A DNA stretch of 64,000 nucleotides from Pseudomonas fluorescens NCIMB 11764 (GCF_000293885.2 NZ_CP010945.1:5166001-5230000), one strand, 5' to 3'. Positions 28,254-38,003 are shown, counted from the stretch's first letter. Translations and numbers: made by a program. Notes: a model not told the origin generated them from the sequence alone.

Positions 28254-29876
28254 ATGTCAGAACATGTACAGCCCCTGGACATCACACGCAGCGTCGATAC
28301 GAGCCGCGACACCCGCAAAGTCATTTTCGCTTCGTCACTCGGGACGGTGTTCGAGTGGTACGACTTCTTCCTCTACGGTGCCCTCGCGGCGGTCATCAGC
28401 AAACAGTTCTTCGCCGGGGTCAACGACACCACCGCGTTCATCTTTGCGCTGATGGCGTTCGCCGCCGGTTTCATCGTGCGCCCCTTCGGTGCGCTGGTGT
28501 TCGGTCGGTTGGGGGACATGATCGGGCGTAAATACACCTTCCTCGCGACCATCATCCTCATGGGTGTGGCGACGTTCTGCGTCGGGCTGCTGCCGACCTA
28601 CGCCAGCATCGGCATCGCCGCGCCGATCATTCTGGTGGTGTTGCGTATGCTTCAGGGGCTGGCCCTGGGCGGTGAATACGGCGGCGCTGCGACCTATGTC
28701 GCGGAACACGCGCCCATCGGCAAACGCGGCTTCCACACCAGCTGGATTCAGTCCACTGCAACCCTCGGCTTGCTGCTGTCGCTGCTCGTGGTGCTGGGTT
28801 GCCGTTATTTCACCGGTGACCAGTTCGAAGTCTGGGGCTGGCGGATTCCGTTTCTGTTTTCGATCGTGCTGTTGGGCATCTCGACCTGGATTCGCCTGAG
28901 CCTGCACGAATCTCCTGCGTTCGTGAAAATGAAAGAGGAAGGCAAACTCTGCAAGTCGCCGCTGCGTGATTCCTTCGGTAAATGGGAAAACCTCAAAGTC
29001 GTGCTGATCGCCCTGTTCAGCATCAACGCCGGGCAAGCAGTGACGTTTTATGCGGCGCAGTTTTATGTGCTGTTCTTCCTCACCCAGTTCCTGAAAATGG
29101 ATCCGGCACTGGCCAACAGCCTGTTGATCGTCAGCGTGATCATCGGTGCGCCGTTCTTCATTTTCTTTGGCTGGCTGTCGGACAAGGTCGGGCGCAAACC
29201 GGTGTTGATGATCGGCCTGTTGCTGGCCACCGCGCTGTACTTCCCGATCTTCAAGTCCATCGCTCACTACGCCAACCCGGCCATCGACCAGGCCAGTCGC
29301 CAGGCGCCGATCACCGTACTGGCCGACCCGGCCACGTGCACCTTCCAGTTCGATCCGGTGGGCAAGGCGAAATTTGACAGCCCTTGCGACAAGGTCAAAA
29401 CCTTCCTGGTGAAACAGGGCTTGCCCTACACCAGTGAAGCAGCCCCGGCCGGCAGCGACGTGCAGGTCAGCGTTGGTGAGGTAAAAATCGATGGCTACGA
29501 CGAAGCGGCCCTGCGCGGCGCAGTGACATTGGCGGGGTATCCGTCACAAGCGGATACGCAACAGGTCAACAAGCCGATGATCGTGGCGCTGATGGTGGTG
29601 CTGATCATCATCTCCGCCATGTGCTACGGCCCGCTGGCGGCGCTGATGGTCGAACTGTTCCCGACGCGCATCCGCTACACCTCGATGTCCCTGCCTTATC
29701 ACATCGGTAATGGCTGGTTTGGCGGGTTTCTGCCGACGGTGTCCTTCGCGTTGGTGGTGTATACCGGTGACATTTTCTACGGGCTTTGGTACCCGGTAGT
29801 GATTACTGCGGTGAGCCTGGTGGTGGGGATGATTTGTTTGCGTGAGACCAAGAATGTGGATCTGGATACCAACTGA
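28254..29876 (+). CDS. MHS-type major facilitator transporter with a large central insertion
   Basis: 540 residues. The MFS signatures GRLGDMIGRK (after helix 2) and GWLSDKVGRK (after helix 8) and the metabolite:H+ symporter motif TVFEWYDFFLYG are clear. Between about residues 360 and 445, a hydrophilic segment of some 85 residues interrupts the membrane region and holds two cysteines. It is on the same side as the loop between helices 9 and 10 (predicted periplasmic). GAGGG lies eight bases before the ATG at 28254. It may import the substrate of the upstream GMC oxidoreductase, but a REPIN lies between them. The substrate is not known. Confidence 0.88.
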   Translation: MSEHVQPLDITRSVDTSRDTRKVIFASSLGTVFEWYDFFLYGALAAVISKQFFAGVNDTTAFIFALMAFAAGFIVRPFGALVFGRLGDMIGRKYTFLATIILMGVATFCVGLLPTYASIGIAAPIILVVLRMLQGLALGGEYGGAATYVAEHAPIGKRGFHTSWIQSTATLGLLLSLLVVLGCRYFTGDQFEVWGWRIPFLFSIVLLGISTWIRLSLHESPAFVKMKEEGKLCKSPLRDSFGKWENLKVVLIALFSINAGQAVTFYAAQFYVLFFLTQFLKMDPALANSLLIVSVIIGAPFFIFFGWLSDKVGRKPVLMIGLLLATALYFPIFKSIAHYANPAIDQASRQAPITVLADPATCTFQFDPVGKAKFDSPCDKVKTFLVKQGLPYTSEAAPAGSDVQVSVGEVKIDGYDEAALRGAVTLAGYPSQADTQQVNKPMIVALMVVLIIISAMCYGPLAALMVELFPTRIRYTSMSLPYHIGNGWFGGFLPTVSFALVVYTGDIFYGLWYPVVITAVSLVVGMICLRETKNVDLDTN

Positions 29877-29900
29877 CACCTGACTTGATGAATTGATTGG

Positions 29901-29997
29901 TAGGCCAGCCTGCTAGCGATGGTCGTTAACGATAACGCGCTGTCTGAATGAACGCGCTGTCTGGACGTCCATCGCTGGCAAGCCAGCTCCCACAGGG
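29901..29997. repeat. REPIN with an internal direct repeat
   Basis: AGGCCAGCCTGCTAGCGATGG (29902-29922) faces its imperfect complement CCATCGCTGGCAAGCCAGCT at 29969-29988. The spacer carries a 13-base direct repeat, AACGCGCTGTCTG, at 29933-29945 and 29951-29963. Confidence 0.8.
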
Positions 29998-30128
29998 TTC
30001 CGCTGACATCCGCGAGTTCAAATCGGTATCCACTTCCTCAAGTGAACAGAATTACCGCAATCGCGAGCCGTTTTCGCTACTCTGACCCGAAGCATCCATC
30101 GCCCCGCCACTCACCCGACCGAGGCACC

Positions 30129-31271
30129 ATGATCATTTCATCCGCATCCGACTACCGCGAGGCAGCCCGCCGCAAACTTCCCCGCTTCCTGTTCGACTAC
30201 ATCGACGGCGGCGCTTATGCCGAGCACACACTGAGGGCCAACAGCGCCGACCTGACGGGTATCAGCCTGCGTCAGCGCATCCTGAAAAACGTCGAAACCC
30301 TGAGCCTTGAAACCACCCTCTTCGACCAGCCCCTTGCGATGCCGATCATCCTCGCACCGGTCGGCCTGACAGGCATGTTCGCCCGTCGTGGCGAAGTGCA
30401 AGCGGTCAAGGCCGCACAAAACAAAGGCATCCCCCTGTGCCTGTCAACGGTCTCGGTGTGCTCGATCGAAGAAGTGGCGGCCCAAACCCAACAATCCATC
30501 TGGTTTCAGCTGTATGTACTGAAAGACAGAGGCTTCATGAAAAATGCCCTGGAGCGGGCCAAGGCCGCCGGGGTGAAAAACCTGGTGTTCACCGTCGATA
30601 TGCCCACGCCCGGCGCGCGCTACCGGGACGCACACTCGGGGATGTCCGGGCCTTTTGCGTCTTCGCGAAGAATCCTGCAAGCCATGACCAAACCCGACTG
30701 GGCCTTCAACGTCGGCCTGATGGGTCGTCCGCATGACTTGGGCAACATCTCGAAGTACCTCGGCAAAGCCGTCACCCTCGAAGACTACATGGGCTGGCTG
30801 GCCAACAACTTCGACCCGTCGATCAGCTGGAGCGATCTGGAATGGATACGGGATTTCTGGAAAGGCCCGATGATCATCAAAGGCATCCTCGACCCTCAGG
30901 ATGCCCGGGACGCAGTCAGCTTTGGCGCGGACGGCATTGTGGTGTCGAACCACGGCGGGCGGCAGCTGGACGGCGTGCTCTCCACCACCAAGGCATTACC
31001 GCCGATCATGCAAGCGGTGGGCAATGACCTGACGGTGCTGGTCGACTCGGGAATCCGCTCGGGGCTCGATGTCGTGAGGATGCTGGCGCTGGGCGCGAAA
31101 GGCGTGTTGCTTGGGCGTTCCATGGCGTACGCGCTGGCCGCCGACGGTCAACGCGGGGTGGAAAACATGCTGGACATTTTCGCCAAAGAGATGCGCGTGG
31201 CGATGACGTTGACCGGGGTCACTTCGATTGGTCAGATTGATGAATCGACGCTGGTGCAGGCGGTTCGGTGA
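30129..31271 (+). CDS. lldD: L-lactate dehydrogenase (FMN, respiratory)
   Basis: 380 residues. An FMN-dependent alpha-hydroxyacid dehydrogenase with [11 protein letters not shown] at the N-terminus and the active-site stretch [11 protein letters not shown], giving H275 and R278 at the same positions as in E. coli LldD. It oxidises L-lactate to pyruvate at the inner membrane with electrons to quinone. The ATG has GAGG four bases upstream. It usually follows lldP and precedes dld in Pseudomonas; neither is here, so this may be a second, stand-alone copy. An intrinsic terminator follows. Confidence 0.92.
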   Translation: MIISSASDYREAARRKLPRFLFDYIDGGAYAEHTLRANSADLTGISLRQRILKNVETLSLETTLFDQPLAMPIILAPVGLTGMFARRGEVQAVKAAQNKGIPLCLSTVSVCSIEEVAAQTQQSIWFQLYVLKDRGFMKNALERAKAAGVKNLVFTVDMPTPGARYRDAHSGMSGPFASSRRILQAMTKPDWAFNVGLMGRPHDLGNISKYLGKAVTLEDYMGWLANNFDPSISWSDLEWIRDFWKGPMIIKGILDPQDARDAVSFGADGIVVSNHGGRQLDGVLSTTKALPPIMQAVGNDLTVLVDSGIRSGLDVVRMLALGAKGVLLGRSMAYALAADGQRGVENMLDIFAKEMRVAMTLTGVTSIGQIDESTLVQAVR

Positions 31272-31286
31272 GCTGATCGCAATCAT

Positions 31287-31314
31287 TAAAAAGCCGCGCA
31301 ATGGCGCGGCTTTT
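31287..31314. terminator. Terminator between lldD and the convergent receptor gene
   Basis: AAAAGCCGCGC, loop AATG, GCGCGGCTTTT. The A-run and T-run on either side let it work in both directions; the receptor stop is at 31330. Confidence 0.9.
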
Positions 31315-31329
31315 CCCGAGAGGCGAGCG

Positions 31330-33798
31330 TCAGAAACTCGCTTTGACCGACACCATGAAGTTGCGTGGGTCGCCGTAATAGTTGCCGAAGCTCTCGGTAC
31401 CGATGGTGGTGTAATAACGCTTGTCGAACAGGTTGTTGCCGTTCAACGCCACCGACCAGGTGTCGTCGATGCGGTAGCCGATCCGACCGTTCCAGATCGC
31501 ATAACCTGACTGAGTGATCTTGTCGCCAGTGGCCGGAGAGACGCGGAAATTATCGCTTTGCGCGTTGACGCCGGCACCCAGGGTGAACCGCTCGAGAGCA
31601 CCGCCCAGCGCGTAATCCCCCCACATGCGCAACACGTGTCTCGGCACATAACTGTTGAACGCGGCGCCGTTCAGGCTGGTGTCGATGTCGTCGAGGGTCT
31701 TGGTCTGGGTGTAGGTGTAACCCGCGAGCAATTGCAATCGTTCGATCACTTCACCGCTGATCTCGGCCTCGAAGCCCTGGGCGCGCACTTTTCCCGCGTT
31801 GACATAGCAGTAGCCATCCGATGACGGGCAAGAGGAATTGAAGTCCGTCTGCGCCTGGTCCTTCTGGATGGTGCGGAAAAGGTTGAACGAGCTGTTCAGG
31901 CGACCATCGAACCAGGCGCCCTTGATCCCCAATTCATAACTCTGCCCCACCAGCGGTTTGAGGGCCGAACCGTCTTCCGAACGAAAGTTGCCTTGAGGGG
32001 TAAAGATATCCGAGTAGCTGGCGTAAGCCGTCAGGTGCTCGTTCAGGTCCAGCAGCACGCCGGCAAATGGCGTGACCTGGCCTGTCTCCGTGGTGCTGGC
32101 GTGTTCCGAGGTGCCTGTATTGATGAAGTCGTAGTCGGTTTCCGAGTTGTACCAGCTCACACGACCGCCGACGACGAGGGTCAACGGATCTGCCAGTTTC
32201 AGGCGCAACGTCGAGTAAACGCCTTTCTGTTTGGTCACGGAATTGACCGGCCCGCCGCGAGACGAGTTGTCGATGAAGTAGCTGTCGTCCGGTTCAGGAA
32301 CATGCTTGTCGGGGTTGAACACATTCTGCCGCTGCGGCAGAAACGCCACTGAGTAGAAGTCGTCTTTTTTCGCACGGCTGGCGTTGAAACCTGCCACCAA
32401 TTCGTGTTGTTGGCCGAACGCGTCGAACTTGCCGTCCACGTAAGCATCCAGGCCGTAATCGACCTGGTCGTAGTCATACATACTGCCGAGCATACCCGTG
32501 GTGTTGGTGCCGGGAGTCACCGCGCCTGAGGCAAACGCGTATTTGATGTCCTGGGTGTTTTTGGTGTAAACGCTTGCGACCTTCAAGGACCAGTCTTCGT
32601 TGATTTGATGTTTCAGATCGCTGAAGACGGTGGTGCGCTGGCTGCGCCAGGTGTTCCAGGAAGGGTCGAGGCAGCTGGAGCGGCTGAGTTTCAGGTCACT
32701 GCGATCCCGGTAACGCGGCAGACCGCCCCAGCAGGGATTGGCGTCGACGTCTTCATAGGCAACGCCCAGCCCGAGTGTCGTGTCGGGGCTCACATCAAAA
32801 TCGAGGGCACCGTAATACACCTGATCCTTGCGACTGGCGTCGTCCACAAAGTAATGCCGGCTCTGCTCGGCGACTACCGCCCGGCCGCGCACCGTGCCGG
32901 AGTCGTTCAGCGGTCCGCCGGTGTCGACCTGTCCGCGATAATTGTCCCAACTGCCACCGGACAGCGTGATGTCCGTATGCGGCGCGGTCTGGCCGCGCTT
33001 GCGCACGAAATTCACCCCGCCGGCCGTGCCACCCGAACCCTTCATCATGCCCGCGGCACCACGAAGGATTTCGACCCGATCGTAATACGCCATGTCACCA
33101 CTGAAACTGTCGGCCTGAACATAAAGGTTGCCCATATCCAGCGGCACGCCGTCGTACTGGTACTGGCCCGACATACGGAAGCCGCGCGAATAGAAATATT
33201 TGCCGCCCATGGTCGAGTCGTAGACAGTAATGCCCGGCGTCTTTTCCATGACCTGTTCGATGGTGTTGAGGTTCTGGTCGTCAAGCATCTTGCGGGTCAT
33301 CACCGTGACCGATTGCGGCGTTTCCTTGAGCGAGTGCTCGCCCTTGCCGATGGTCACCGCGCCCGTGGTGTACGAGCCGCTGTACTCGGTGGTCGCGCCC
33401 AGCATCTGCCCGTTGATGTTGGTCGCCCCCAGTTCCAGTGCCGAGCCGGTGGCCGGTACTGGCCGCAGCACGTAAGTGCCGTTGGCCTGGGGTTCGGCTT
33501 GCAGACCGCTGCCGCCCAGAATTCGCGCGAATCCTTCACTCACACCGAACGCCCCCTTGAGTCCGGGGGACTTCAGCCCTTCGGTTTGTCGCGCATCAAA
33601 GGAAATGGCGGCGCCCGCCGCACTGGCGAAATGACTGAGGACTTCGGTCAGACTGCCGCCAGCAATGTCGAAGGATTGAACCGAAGTTTGCTGTTGCGCC
33701 GCCATCGCCGCGACCGGCCATACGCACATCGACGTTGCCGCGATCAATCCGACGTTCACTGCAATCGCCAGACGACCTGACGTGTAGACCCGAGACAT
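31330..33798 (-). CDS. TonB-dependent siderophore receptor with STN signalling domain
   Basis: 822 residues. A signal peptide (about 1-33), an STN domain (about 40-100; SFDIAGGSLTEVLSHFASAA), a plug (about 155-270; TPQSVTVMTRKMLDDQNL) and a 22-strand barrel ending in SVKASF are seen. The STN domain lets receptors of the FpvA/FecA type signal to an inner-membrane FecR protein, and fecR and fecI homologues lie directly upstream on the same strand. The ATG at 33798 has GGAGGG five bases upstream. It should import a ferric siderophore, perhaps of foreign origin, and switch on its own synthesis. No siderophore biosynthesis genes are near, so the ligand is unknown. Confidence 0.93.
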   Translation of the reverse strand: MSRVYTSGRLAIAVNVGLIAATSMCVWPVAAMAAQQQTSVQSFDIAGGSLTEVLSHFASAAGAAISFDARQTEGLKSPGLKGAFGVSEGFARILGGSGLQAEPQANGTYVLRPVPATGSALELGATNINGQMLGATTEYSGSYTTGAVTIGKGEHSLKETPQSVTVMTRKMLDDQNLNTIEQVMEKTPGITVYDSTMGGKYFYSRGFRMSGQYQYDGVPLDMGNLYVQADSFSGDMAYYDRVEILRGAAGMMKGSGGTAGGVNFVRKRGQTAPHTDITLSGGSWDNYRGQVDTGGPLNDSGTVRGRAVVAEQSRHYFVDDASRKDQVYYGALDFDVSPDTTLGLGVAYEDVDANPCWGGLPRYRDRSDLKLSRSSCLDPSWNTWRSQRTTVFSDLKHQINEDWSLKVASVYTKNTQDIKYAFASGAVTPGTNTTGMLGSMYDYDQVDYGLDAYVDGKFDAFGQQHELVAGFNASRAKKDDFYSVAFLPQRQNVFNPDKHVPEPDDSYFIDNSSRGGPVNSVTKQKGVYSTLRLKLADPLTLVVGGRVSWYNSETDYDFINTGTSEHASTTETGQVTPFAGVLLDLNEHLTAYASYSDIFTPQGNFRSEDGSALKPLVGQSYELGIKGAWFDGRLNSSFNLFRTIQKDQAQTDFNSSCPSSDGYCYVNAGKVRAQGFEAEISGEVIERLQLLAGYTYTQTKTLDDIDTSLNGAAFNSYVPRHVLRMWGDYALGGALERFTLGAGVNAQSDNFRVSPATGDKITQSGYAIWNGRIGYRIDDTWSVALNGNNLFDKRYYTTIGTESFGNYYGDPRNFMVSVKASF

Positions 33799-33896
33799 GC
33801 TTACCCTCCCCCAAAGATCATCAATAAAACTCACTGAGGGATGAGCCGAACGATGTGAATGAAAAGTGCAAAAGACTGAAATTATTTTTTGTCGCC

Positions 33897-34841
33897 TCAG
33901 CCGGAAACATTGACCCAATAGCGACTGAATCGGCTGATACGCAGGGAAAAACCGCTTTCCAGCGCAGCCAGCGCCAGGTCCGTGTTATCGATGGGGAACG
34001 CCCCGGACACCTTCAGATGGGCAATGCGCGGATCACAGCGCAGCACGCCAGTGCGATAGCGCGACAGGTCGGCCAGCAACTCGGCCAACGGACGATTGAT
34101 GGCGATGATGCTGCCCTGCTGCCAGGCGCCCGTCGAAGCATCATTGCGCCGTACCGTCCCCAGTGAAGCAGGATTGAAACTCAGGGACTGGCCAGCCTCG
34201 AGGCGCACCTTCGGGCCAACGCCAGATGAAGTCACTTCCACCGCCTTCTCAAGCACGGCCACCTCGCCGTCCTGATGCCCGGACCGGACGATAAACCGTG
34301 TCCCCAGCGCCAGCACCTCGCCATGGCGAGTGACCACCTTGAACGGTCGCTGCGAAGGATCGACAGCGGTCGTGACAAGCATCTCGCCCCACAACAGTTC
34401 CAGCACCCGTTGGTGCCCATCGAAACGCAGGTTGACCGACGTGTCGGTATTCAGCAGCAATGAACTGCCATCCGCCAGGCGGAACTCCCGGCGCTCACCC
34501 ACGGCAGTGCGGAAATCGGCGAACAGGTTCTGGCTTGTTTCACTGCGCCATCCCAACCAACCCAGCGAACCGGCCGAGGCCAGTACCACGACACTACGCA
34601 ACACCTGCCGACGCGAGCTGTCAGCGCCGCGCAAGGCCGGTGAGGCCAAGGCGCCAGGCACGCGACTCATTTGCTCGCCGACGGCGGCCATGCGCTGCCA
34701 GGCTTGAGTGTGCACAGGGTCGGCGAGCAGCCATTCGTTCCATGCCGCGCGATCGGTGTCGGTCGCGACACCTGACTGTAGGCGTGCATACCACTGAGCC
34801 GCGACACTGATCGCCTTCAATTCGGCGGGTGAAAGGCTCAT
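33897..34841 (-). CDS. FecR-like anti-sigma/sigma regulator
   Basis: 314 residues. A cytoplasmic N-terminal domain (DUF4880-like, about 8-60; WYARLQSGVATDTDRAAWNEWL) is followed by one membrane helix (about 83-100) and a periplasmic FecR domain (about 110-220; RTAVGERREFRLADGSSLLLNT) with a C-terminal STN-contact part. The start ATG at 34841 overlaps the stop of the sigma-factor gene (ATGA), so the two are coupled. A longer in-frame start at 34874 would lie inside that gene and is not needed. It relays receptor occupancy to the sigma factor. Confidence 0.93.
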   Translation of the reverse strand: MSLSPAELKAISVAAQWYARLQSGVATDTDRAAWNEWLLADPVHTQAWQRMAAVGEQMSRVPGALASPALRGADSSRRQVLRSVVVLASAGSLGWLGWRSETSQNLFADFRTAVGERREFRLADGSSLLLNTDTSVNLRFDGHQRVLELLWGEMLVTTAVDPSQRPFKVVTRHGEVLALGTRFIVRSGHQDGEVAVLEKAVEVTSSGVGPKVRLEAGQSLSFNPASLGTVRRNDASTGAWQQGSIIAINRPLAELLADLSRYRTGVLRCDPRIAHLKVSGAFPIDNTDLALAALESGFSLRISRFSRYWVNVSG

Positions 34842-35359
34842 GCCAGCTGCAACTGGATTTGCATCAGACAGCAATGCTCCATGGCCTTGGCCATGTGATT
34901 GTTGATGGTGCGCACGCTGACGCCCAGGCGCTGGGCAATCTGCGGGTAGGTCAGGCCTTCGAACTGAGACAGAATGAACGCCTGTTTGACCTTCGGCCCC
35001 AACCCTTGCAGCAAACGATCGATTTCCATCAGGGCTTGCAGCAGGATCGCCTGCTCTTCCAGCGAAGGTTGTTGCCCTTCGGGCATGGCCGCCAAGGCTT
35101 CCAGATACGACTGTTCCAGCGAACGCCGGCGGAACAGGTCAATCAACAAGCCCTTGGCGATCATCGACAGGTACGGCCGCGGCTCGCGTATCTCCAGCGC
35201 GTTGCGCGCCTTGATCACCCGGACGAAGGTGTCCTGCGCCAGATCCGCCGCATCGAAGGCGTTACCCAAGCGCTTGCGCAGCCAGCCATTAAGCCAACTG
35301 TGGTGGTCGCAATACAGATCATTGACGGCGCTGCGCAGGGACAAATCGTTGGCGGACAT
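34838..35359 (-). CDS. FecI-like ECF sigma factor
   Basis: 173 residues. The sigma-70 region 2 (about 12-78; AADLAQDTFVRVIKA) and region 4 (about 112-165; EGLTYPQIAQRLGVSVRTIN) are clear, with no other domain. FecI-type factors direct transcription of the partner receptor gene when ferric siderophore is bound. It is the first gene of the three-gene set and is preceded by a Fur-box-like site, so it should be made under iron limitation. The ATG lacks a strong ribosome site. Confidence 0.94.
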   Translation of the reverse strand: MSANDLSLRSAVNDLYCDHHSWLNGWLRKRLGNAFDAADLAQDTFVRVIKARNALEIREPRPYLSMIAKGLLIDLFRRRSLEQSYLEALAAMPEGQQPSLEEQAILLQALMEIDRLLQGLGPKVKQAFILSQFEGLTYPQIAQRLGVSVRTINNHMAKAMEHCCLMQIQLQLA

Positions 35360-35381
35360 GACAATGGAATAATTCGCGACT

Positions 35382-35400
35382 GATAATGAATCGCATTGTC
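35382..35400 (-). promoter_or_regulatory. Fur-box-like operator upstream of fecI
   Basis: GATAATGAATCGCATTGTC matches the 19-base Fur consensus GATAATGATAATCATTATC at 14 positions. It lies 23 bases before the sigma-factor ATG, where repressor binding would block transcription in iron-replete cells. Confidence 0.75.
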
Positions 35401-35508
35401 ATCGGTACAGGAGGTGATTGGCAATAGCTGTATTGGCCAAACCCCGCCTCACCCGTAGGTGTGACGGGGTTGTCAGCCTTAGAAGCTCTATCTTCGCTGA
35501 AGCGCCCC

Positions 35509-35877
35509 TCATTCAATGTTTTCGAGAATCTCGAACTTCACTTGATCGGGATAGAAGGCCACATGATTCTTGATTTGTTCTACCGACACTTTGGGGTTTT
35601 CATAACTCCATGCCGCATTGGCCCCCTCATGCCCCGTAATCTGCAGGCTGAAATAGCTCGCGTCGCCCTTGTAAGGGCAATAGCTGGTGTGATCGGTGCG
35701 GGCAAAATACTGCTCGTGGATGTCCTCCCGCGGGACGTAATACACCGGAGGGTAATTGGCCTCCAGCAGCACCCGCGCGCGGGTGGAAGCGGCCACCTGA
35801 ATACCGTGAAACTTCACCAGCAGGGTGCCTGGCTGCTCGCCAATGGTGATGACAGGACTGGGACCGGAGCTTTTCAT
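35509..35877 (-). CDS. DUF427-domain protein
   Basis: 122 residues. Nearly the whole chain is one DUF427 domain, with PPVYYVPREDI, SYCPYKGDASYFSL and AAWSYENP as the recognisable parts. The family is common in bacteria but has no settled biochemical role. GAGGA lies nine bases before the ATG at 35877; longer readings upstream have no support. It is a single gene on the same strand as the fecI set but 149 bases away from it. Confidence 0.85.
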   Translation of the reverse strand: MKSSGPSPVITIGEQPGTLLVKFHGIQVAASTRARVLLEANYPPVYYVPREDIHEQYFARTDHTSYCPYKGDASYFSLQITGHEGANAAWSYENPKVSVEQIKNHVAFYPDQVKFEILENIE

Positions 35878-35908
35878 GAAATGCGTTCCTCGGGACGATG
35901 ATAAACCT

Positions 35909-35948
35909 GTGGGAGCGTGCGAGCGGCGGTCCGACTTGCCCGCGATGG
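35909..35948. repeat. Degenerate single REP sequence
   Basis: TGTGGGAGCG at 35909 and TTGCCCGCGATGG at its far end resemble a REP unit of the class seen at 24176, with a disrupted middle. No inverted partner is evident. Confidence 0.45.
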
Positions 35949-36043
35949 GGCGCGCAGAGGCCCCAAAACGTGAGAACACAGCTTCAGGTATAACCCAGAT
36001 TTTTCCATCACGACGGCTTCGCAGCCGAACGGGATCAAGTGCT

Positions 36044-36877
36044 TTATCCGTCCGTGGACCGGCTCACCGCTTCCCACGCCTCGATTTCACGCGTCATCGC
36101 CTCCAGCCGCTCGCGCACCAGCTGCAGCGCATCGCTACCGAGCAACAGGTGCGCAGGTGGCGCCTCACTGTCAATCAACGTCAGCATGGCTCGGGCGGCT
36201 TTCACCGGATCGCCCAACTGTTTGCCGCTCTTGTTCTGCCGTGCGCTACGGATCGGGTCGAAAGTGGCATCGTATTCGGCAATGCTGCGTTCGGATCGGC
36301 GCATTGAACGCCCGGCCCAATCAGTGCGAAACGATCCCGGTGCAACGGCCGTGACTGCGATGCCGAATGGCTTGAGTTCCTTGTTCAAGGTGTCGGAAAT
36401 CCCCTCCAGTGCAAATTTGCTCCCGCAGTAATAGGCAATGCCAGGCATCGTGATGAAACCGCCCATGGACGTGATGTTGATGATGTGCCCTGCCCGGCGC
36501 TGGCGAAAAAAGGGCACGAAAGCCTTGGTCACCGCCACCGCGCCGAACACATTCACCTCAAACTGCTGGCGCATTTCTTCAAGGGCCGACTCTTCGAAAA
36601 TACCTTCGTGACCATAACCAGCGTTATTGACCAATACATGCACCGGGCCGAGGCTGGCTTCGACCTCGGCCACCACCGCGTCGATCCGCGCGAAGTCAGT
36701 GACATCCAGGCATCGACCGAAAGCCTGTTTCGAGGCATGCGCCTCGAACTCAACCCGCGCCGATTCGCTGCGCACAGTGCCGATCACCCGATGCCCCGCC
36801 GCAAGTGCCTCGTTGGCCAACGCCTTGCCGAAACCGCTGCTGACGCCGGTGATGAAGAGGGTCTTTTTTGTACTCAT
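36044..36877 (-). CDS. Short-chain dehydrogenase/reductase
   Basis: 277 residues. TGVSSGFG at the cofactor site, VLVNNAGYGHEG, a catalytic serine in ITSMGG and YYCGSK give a complete Asn-Ser-Tyr-Lys set. The C-terminus is longer than the minimal SDR. The ATG at 36877 has GGTGGA eight bases upstream; an in-frame GTG at 36883 is less likely. It is divergent from an AraC-family gene 163 bases away, a common arrangement in which the AraC protein induces the dehydrogenase. The substrate is unknown. Confidence 0.9.
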   Translation of the reverse strand: MSTKKTLFITGVSSGFGKALANEALAAGHRVIGTVRSESARVEFEAHASKQAFGRCLDVTDFARIDAVVAEVEASLGPVHVLVNNAGYGHEGIFEESALEEMRQQFEVNVFGAVAVTKAFVPFFRQRRAGHIINITSMGGFITMPGIAYYCGSKFALEGISDTLNKELKPFGIAVTAVAPGSFRTDWAGRSMRRSERSIAEYDATFDPIRSARQNKSGKQLGDPVKAARAMLTLIDSEAPPAHLLLGSDALQLVRERLEAMTREIEAWEAVSRSTDG

Positions 36878-37040
36878 GTTCACATTCCACCCAGGTAGTG
36901 CTGCCGCACAGCGCGACAGTCAGGCTCGACACCATGTTAGAAGTGCGCACGCGCTGACTGAACGCTTATTGCTGTGAGTTATTTGCCTAATCCTATGGAT
37001 TGATTGCTTTACACAGACGGCAGGGCCACATTCAAGCCCA

Positions 37041-38003
37041 ATGAACACGCAGCAGGACCGAACCGTGAACCCATCAGCCGTAGATCAAAACGATTGCCAG
37101 CAACGGATGATCGACCTGCTCAGCCGACTCGCTCCGGACGAAGGCTACAACCTTACCGCGCTGGCGGATGTGCGTTTGCTGCGCTCAAACCGTCCGCTGC
37201 ATCGCACCCCGGTGCTTTACGATCCGGGCATCGTCATCGTCTGCCAGGGGCGCAAACGCGGCTATTGGGGGGAAACGACCTACGTCTACGATGCCCGGCA
37301 TTATCTGGCGGTGACCGTCCCGGTTCCCTTCACCATGGAAACCGACGCCAGCGAGGACGAACCGCTGCTGGCGATCTATCTGCATCTGGACTTCAACCTC
37401 GTCGCCGAACTGATGTTGCAACTCGACGACCAACCGTCGGCCGCGCCCCAAGGCATGTTCGCCTCGCCCATGGAACCGCGCCTGAGCCAATCGGTCCTGA
37501 GGCTGCTGGAGGCGCTTGACTCGCCGCTGGACAGTCGCCTGCTCGGACCGGCGCTGGTGCGCGAGGTTTATTACCGGATTCTTACCGGCGCTCAGGGCGG
37601 TTCGATGCGCGCCGCCCTCAGCGCCAAAGGCCGATTTGGCCGTATATCCCTGGCCCTGCGAAAAATCCACGCCAGCCTCGGCGAACGGTTGGAGGTGGAA
37701 GACCTGGCCAGGGAGGCCAACATGAGCGTGCCGACCTTCCACGCGCATTTCAAAGCGATCACCCACACTTCGCCGATGCAGTACCTGAAGACCACGCGCC
37801 TGCATCAGGCCCGCCTGTTGATGGCGCGCAACGGCTGCAGCGTCGCGTCGGCCGCTTCGCAAGTCGGCTATGAAAGCGGTTCGCAGTTCAGTCGCGAATT
37901 CAAAAGGCTGTTCGGTCGTACGCCCACCGATGAGGTGACGCGAATGAAAGGCTCGTTCGCCCTGCCGCCTCTGGAGAACGCGCAGTTTGTGTCCTCCCAT
38001 TGA
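37041..38003 (+). CDS. AraC-family regulator with AraC_N effector domain
   Basis: 320 residues. The N-terminal AraC_N-like cupin region (about 35-190; YDPGIVIVCQGRKRGYWG) is followed by a pair of helix-turn-helix motifs at about 215-310 (REANMSVPTFHAHFKAITH, SQVGYESGSQFSREFKRLFG). It is divergent from the SDR gene, which is the likely target. The start has no clear ribosome site; an in-frame GTG at 37065 is another possibility. Confidence 0.9.
   Translation: MNTQQDRTVNPSAVDQNDCQQRMIDLLSRLAPDEGYNLTALADVRLLRSNRPLHRTPVLYDPGIVIVCQGRKRGYWGETTYVYDARHYLAVTVPVPFTMETDASEDEPLLAIYLHLDFNLVAELMLQLDDQPSAAPQGMFASPMEPRLSQSVLRLLEALDSPLDSRLLGPALVREVYYRILTGAQGGSMRAALSAKGRFGRISLALRKIHASLGERLEVEDLAREANMSVPTFHAHFKAITHTSPMQYLKTTRLHQARLLMARNGCSVASAASQVGYESGSQFSREFKRLFGRTPTDEVTRMKGSFALPPLENAQFVSSH

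Noticed and set aside
26379..29876. Choline uptake and oxidation (bet-like) operon
   Set aside because: The GMC oxidoreductase and transporter look suggestive, but betI and betB are absent, the transporter is of the MHS type, and a REPIN separates the genes.
34842..34874. Longer start for the FecR-like protein
   Set aside because: It would lie inside the sigma-factor gene and has no ribosome site, while the ATGA overlap at 34838-34841 gives a normal coupled start.
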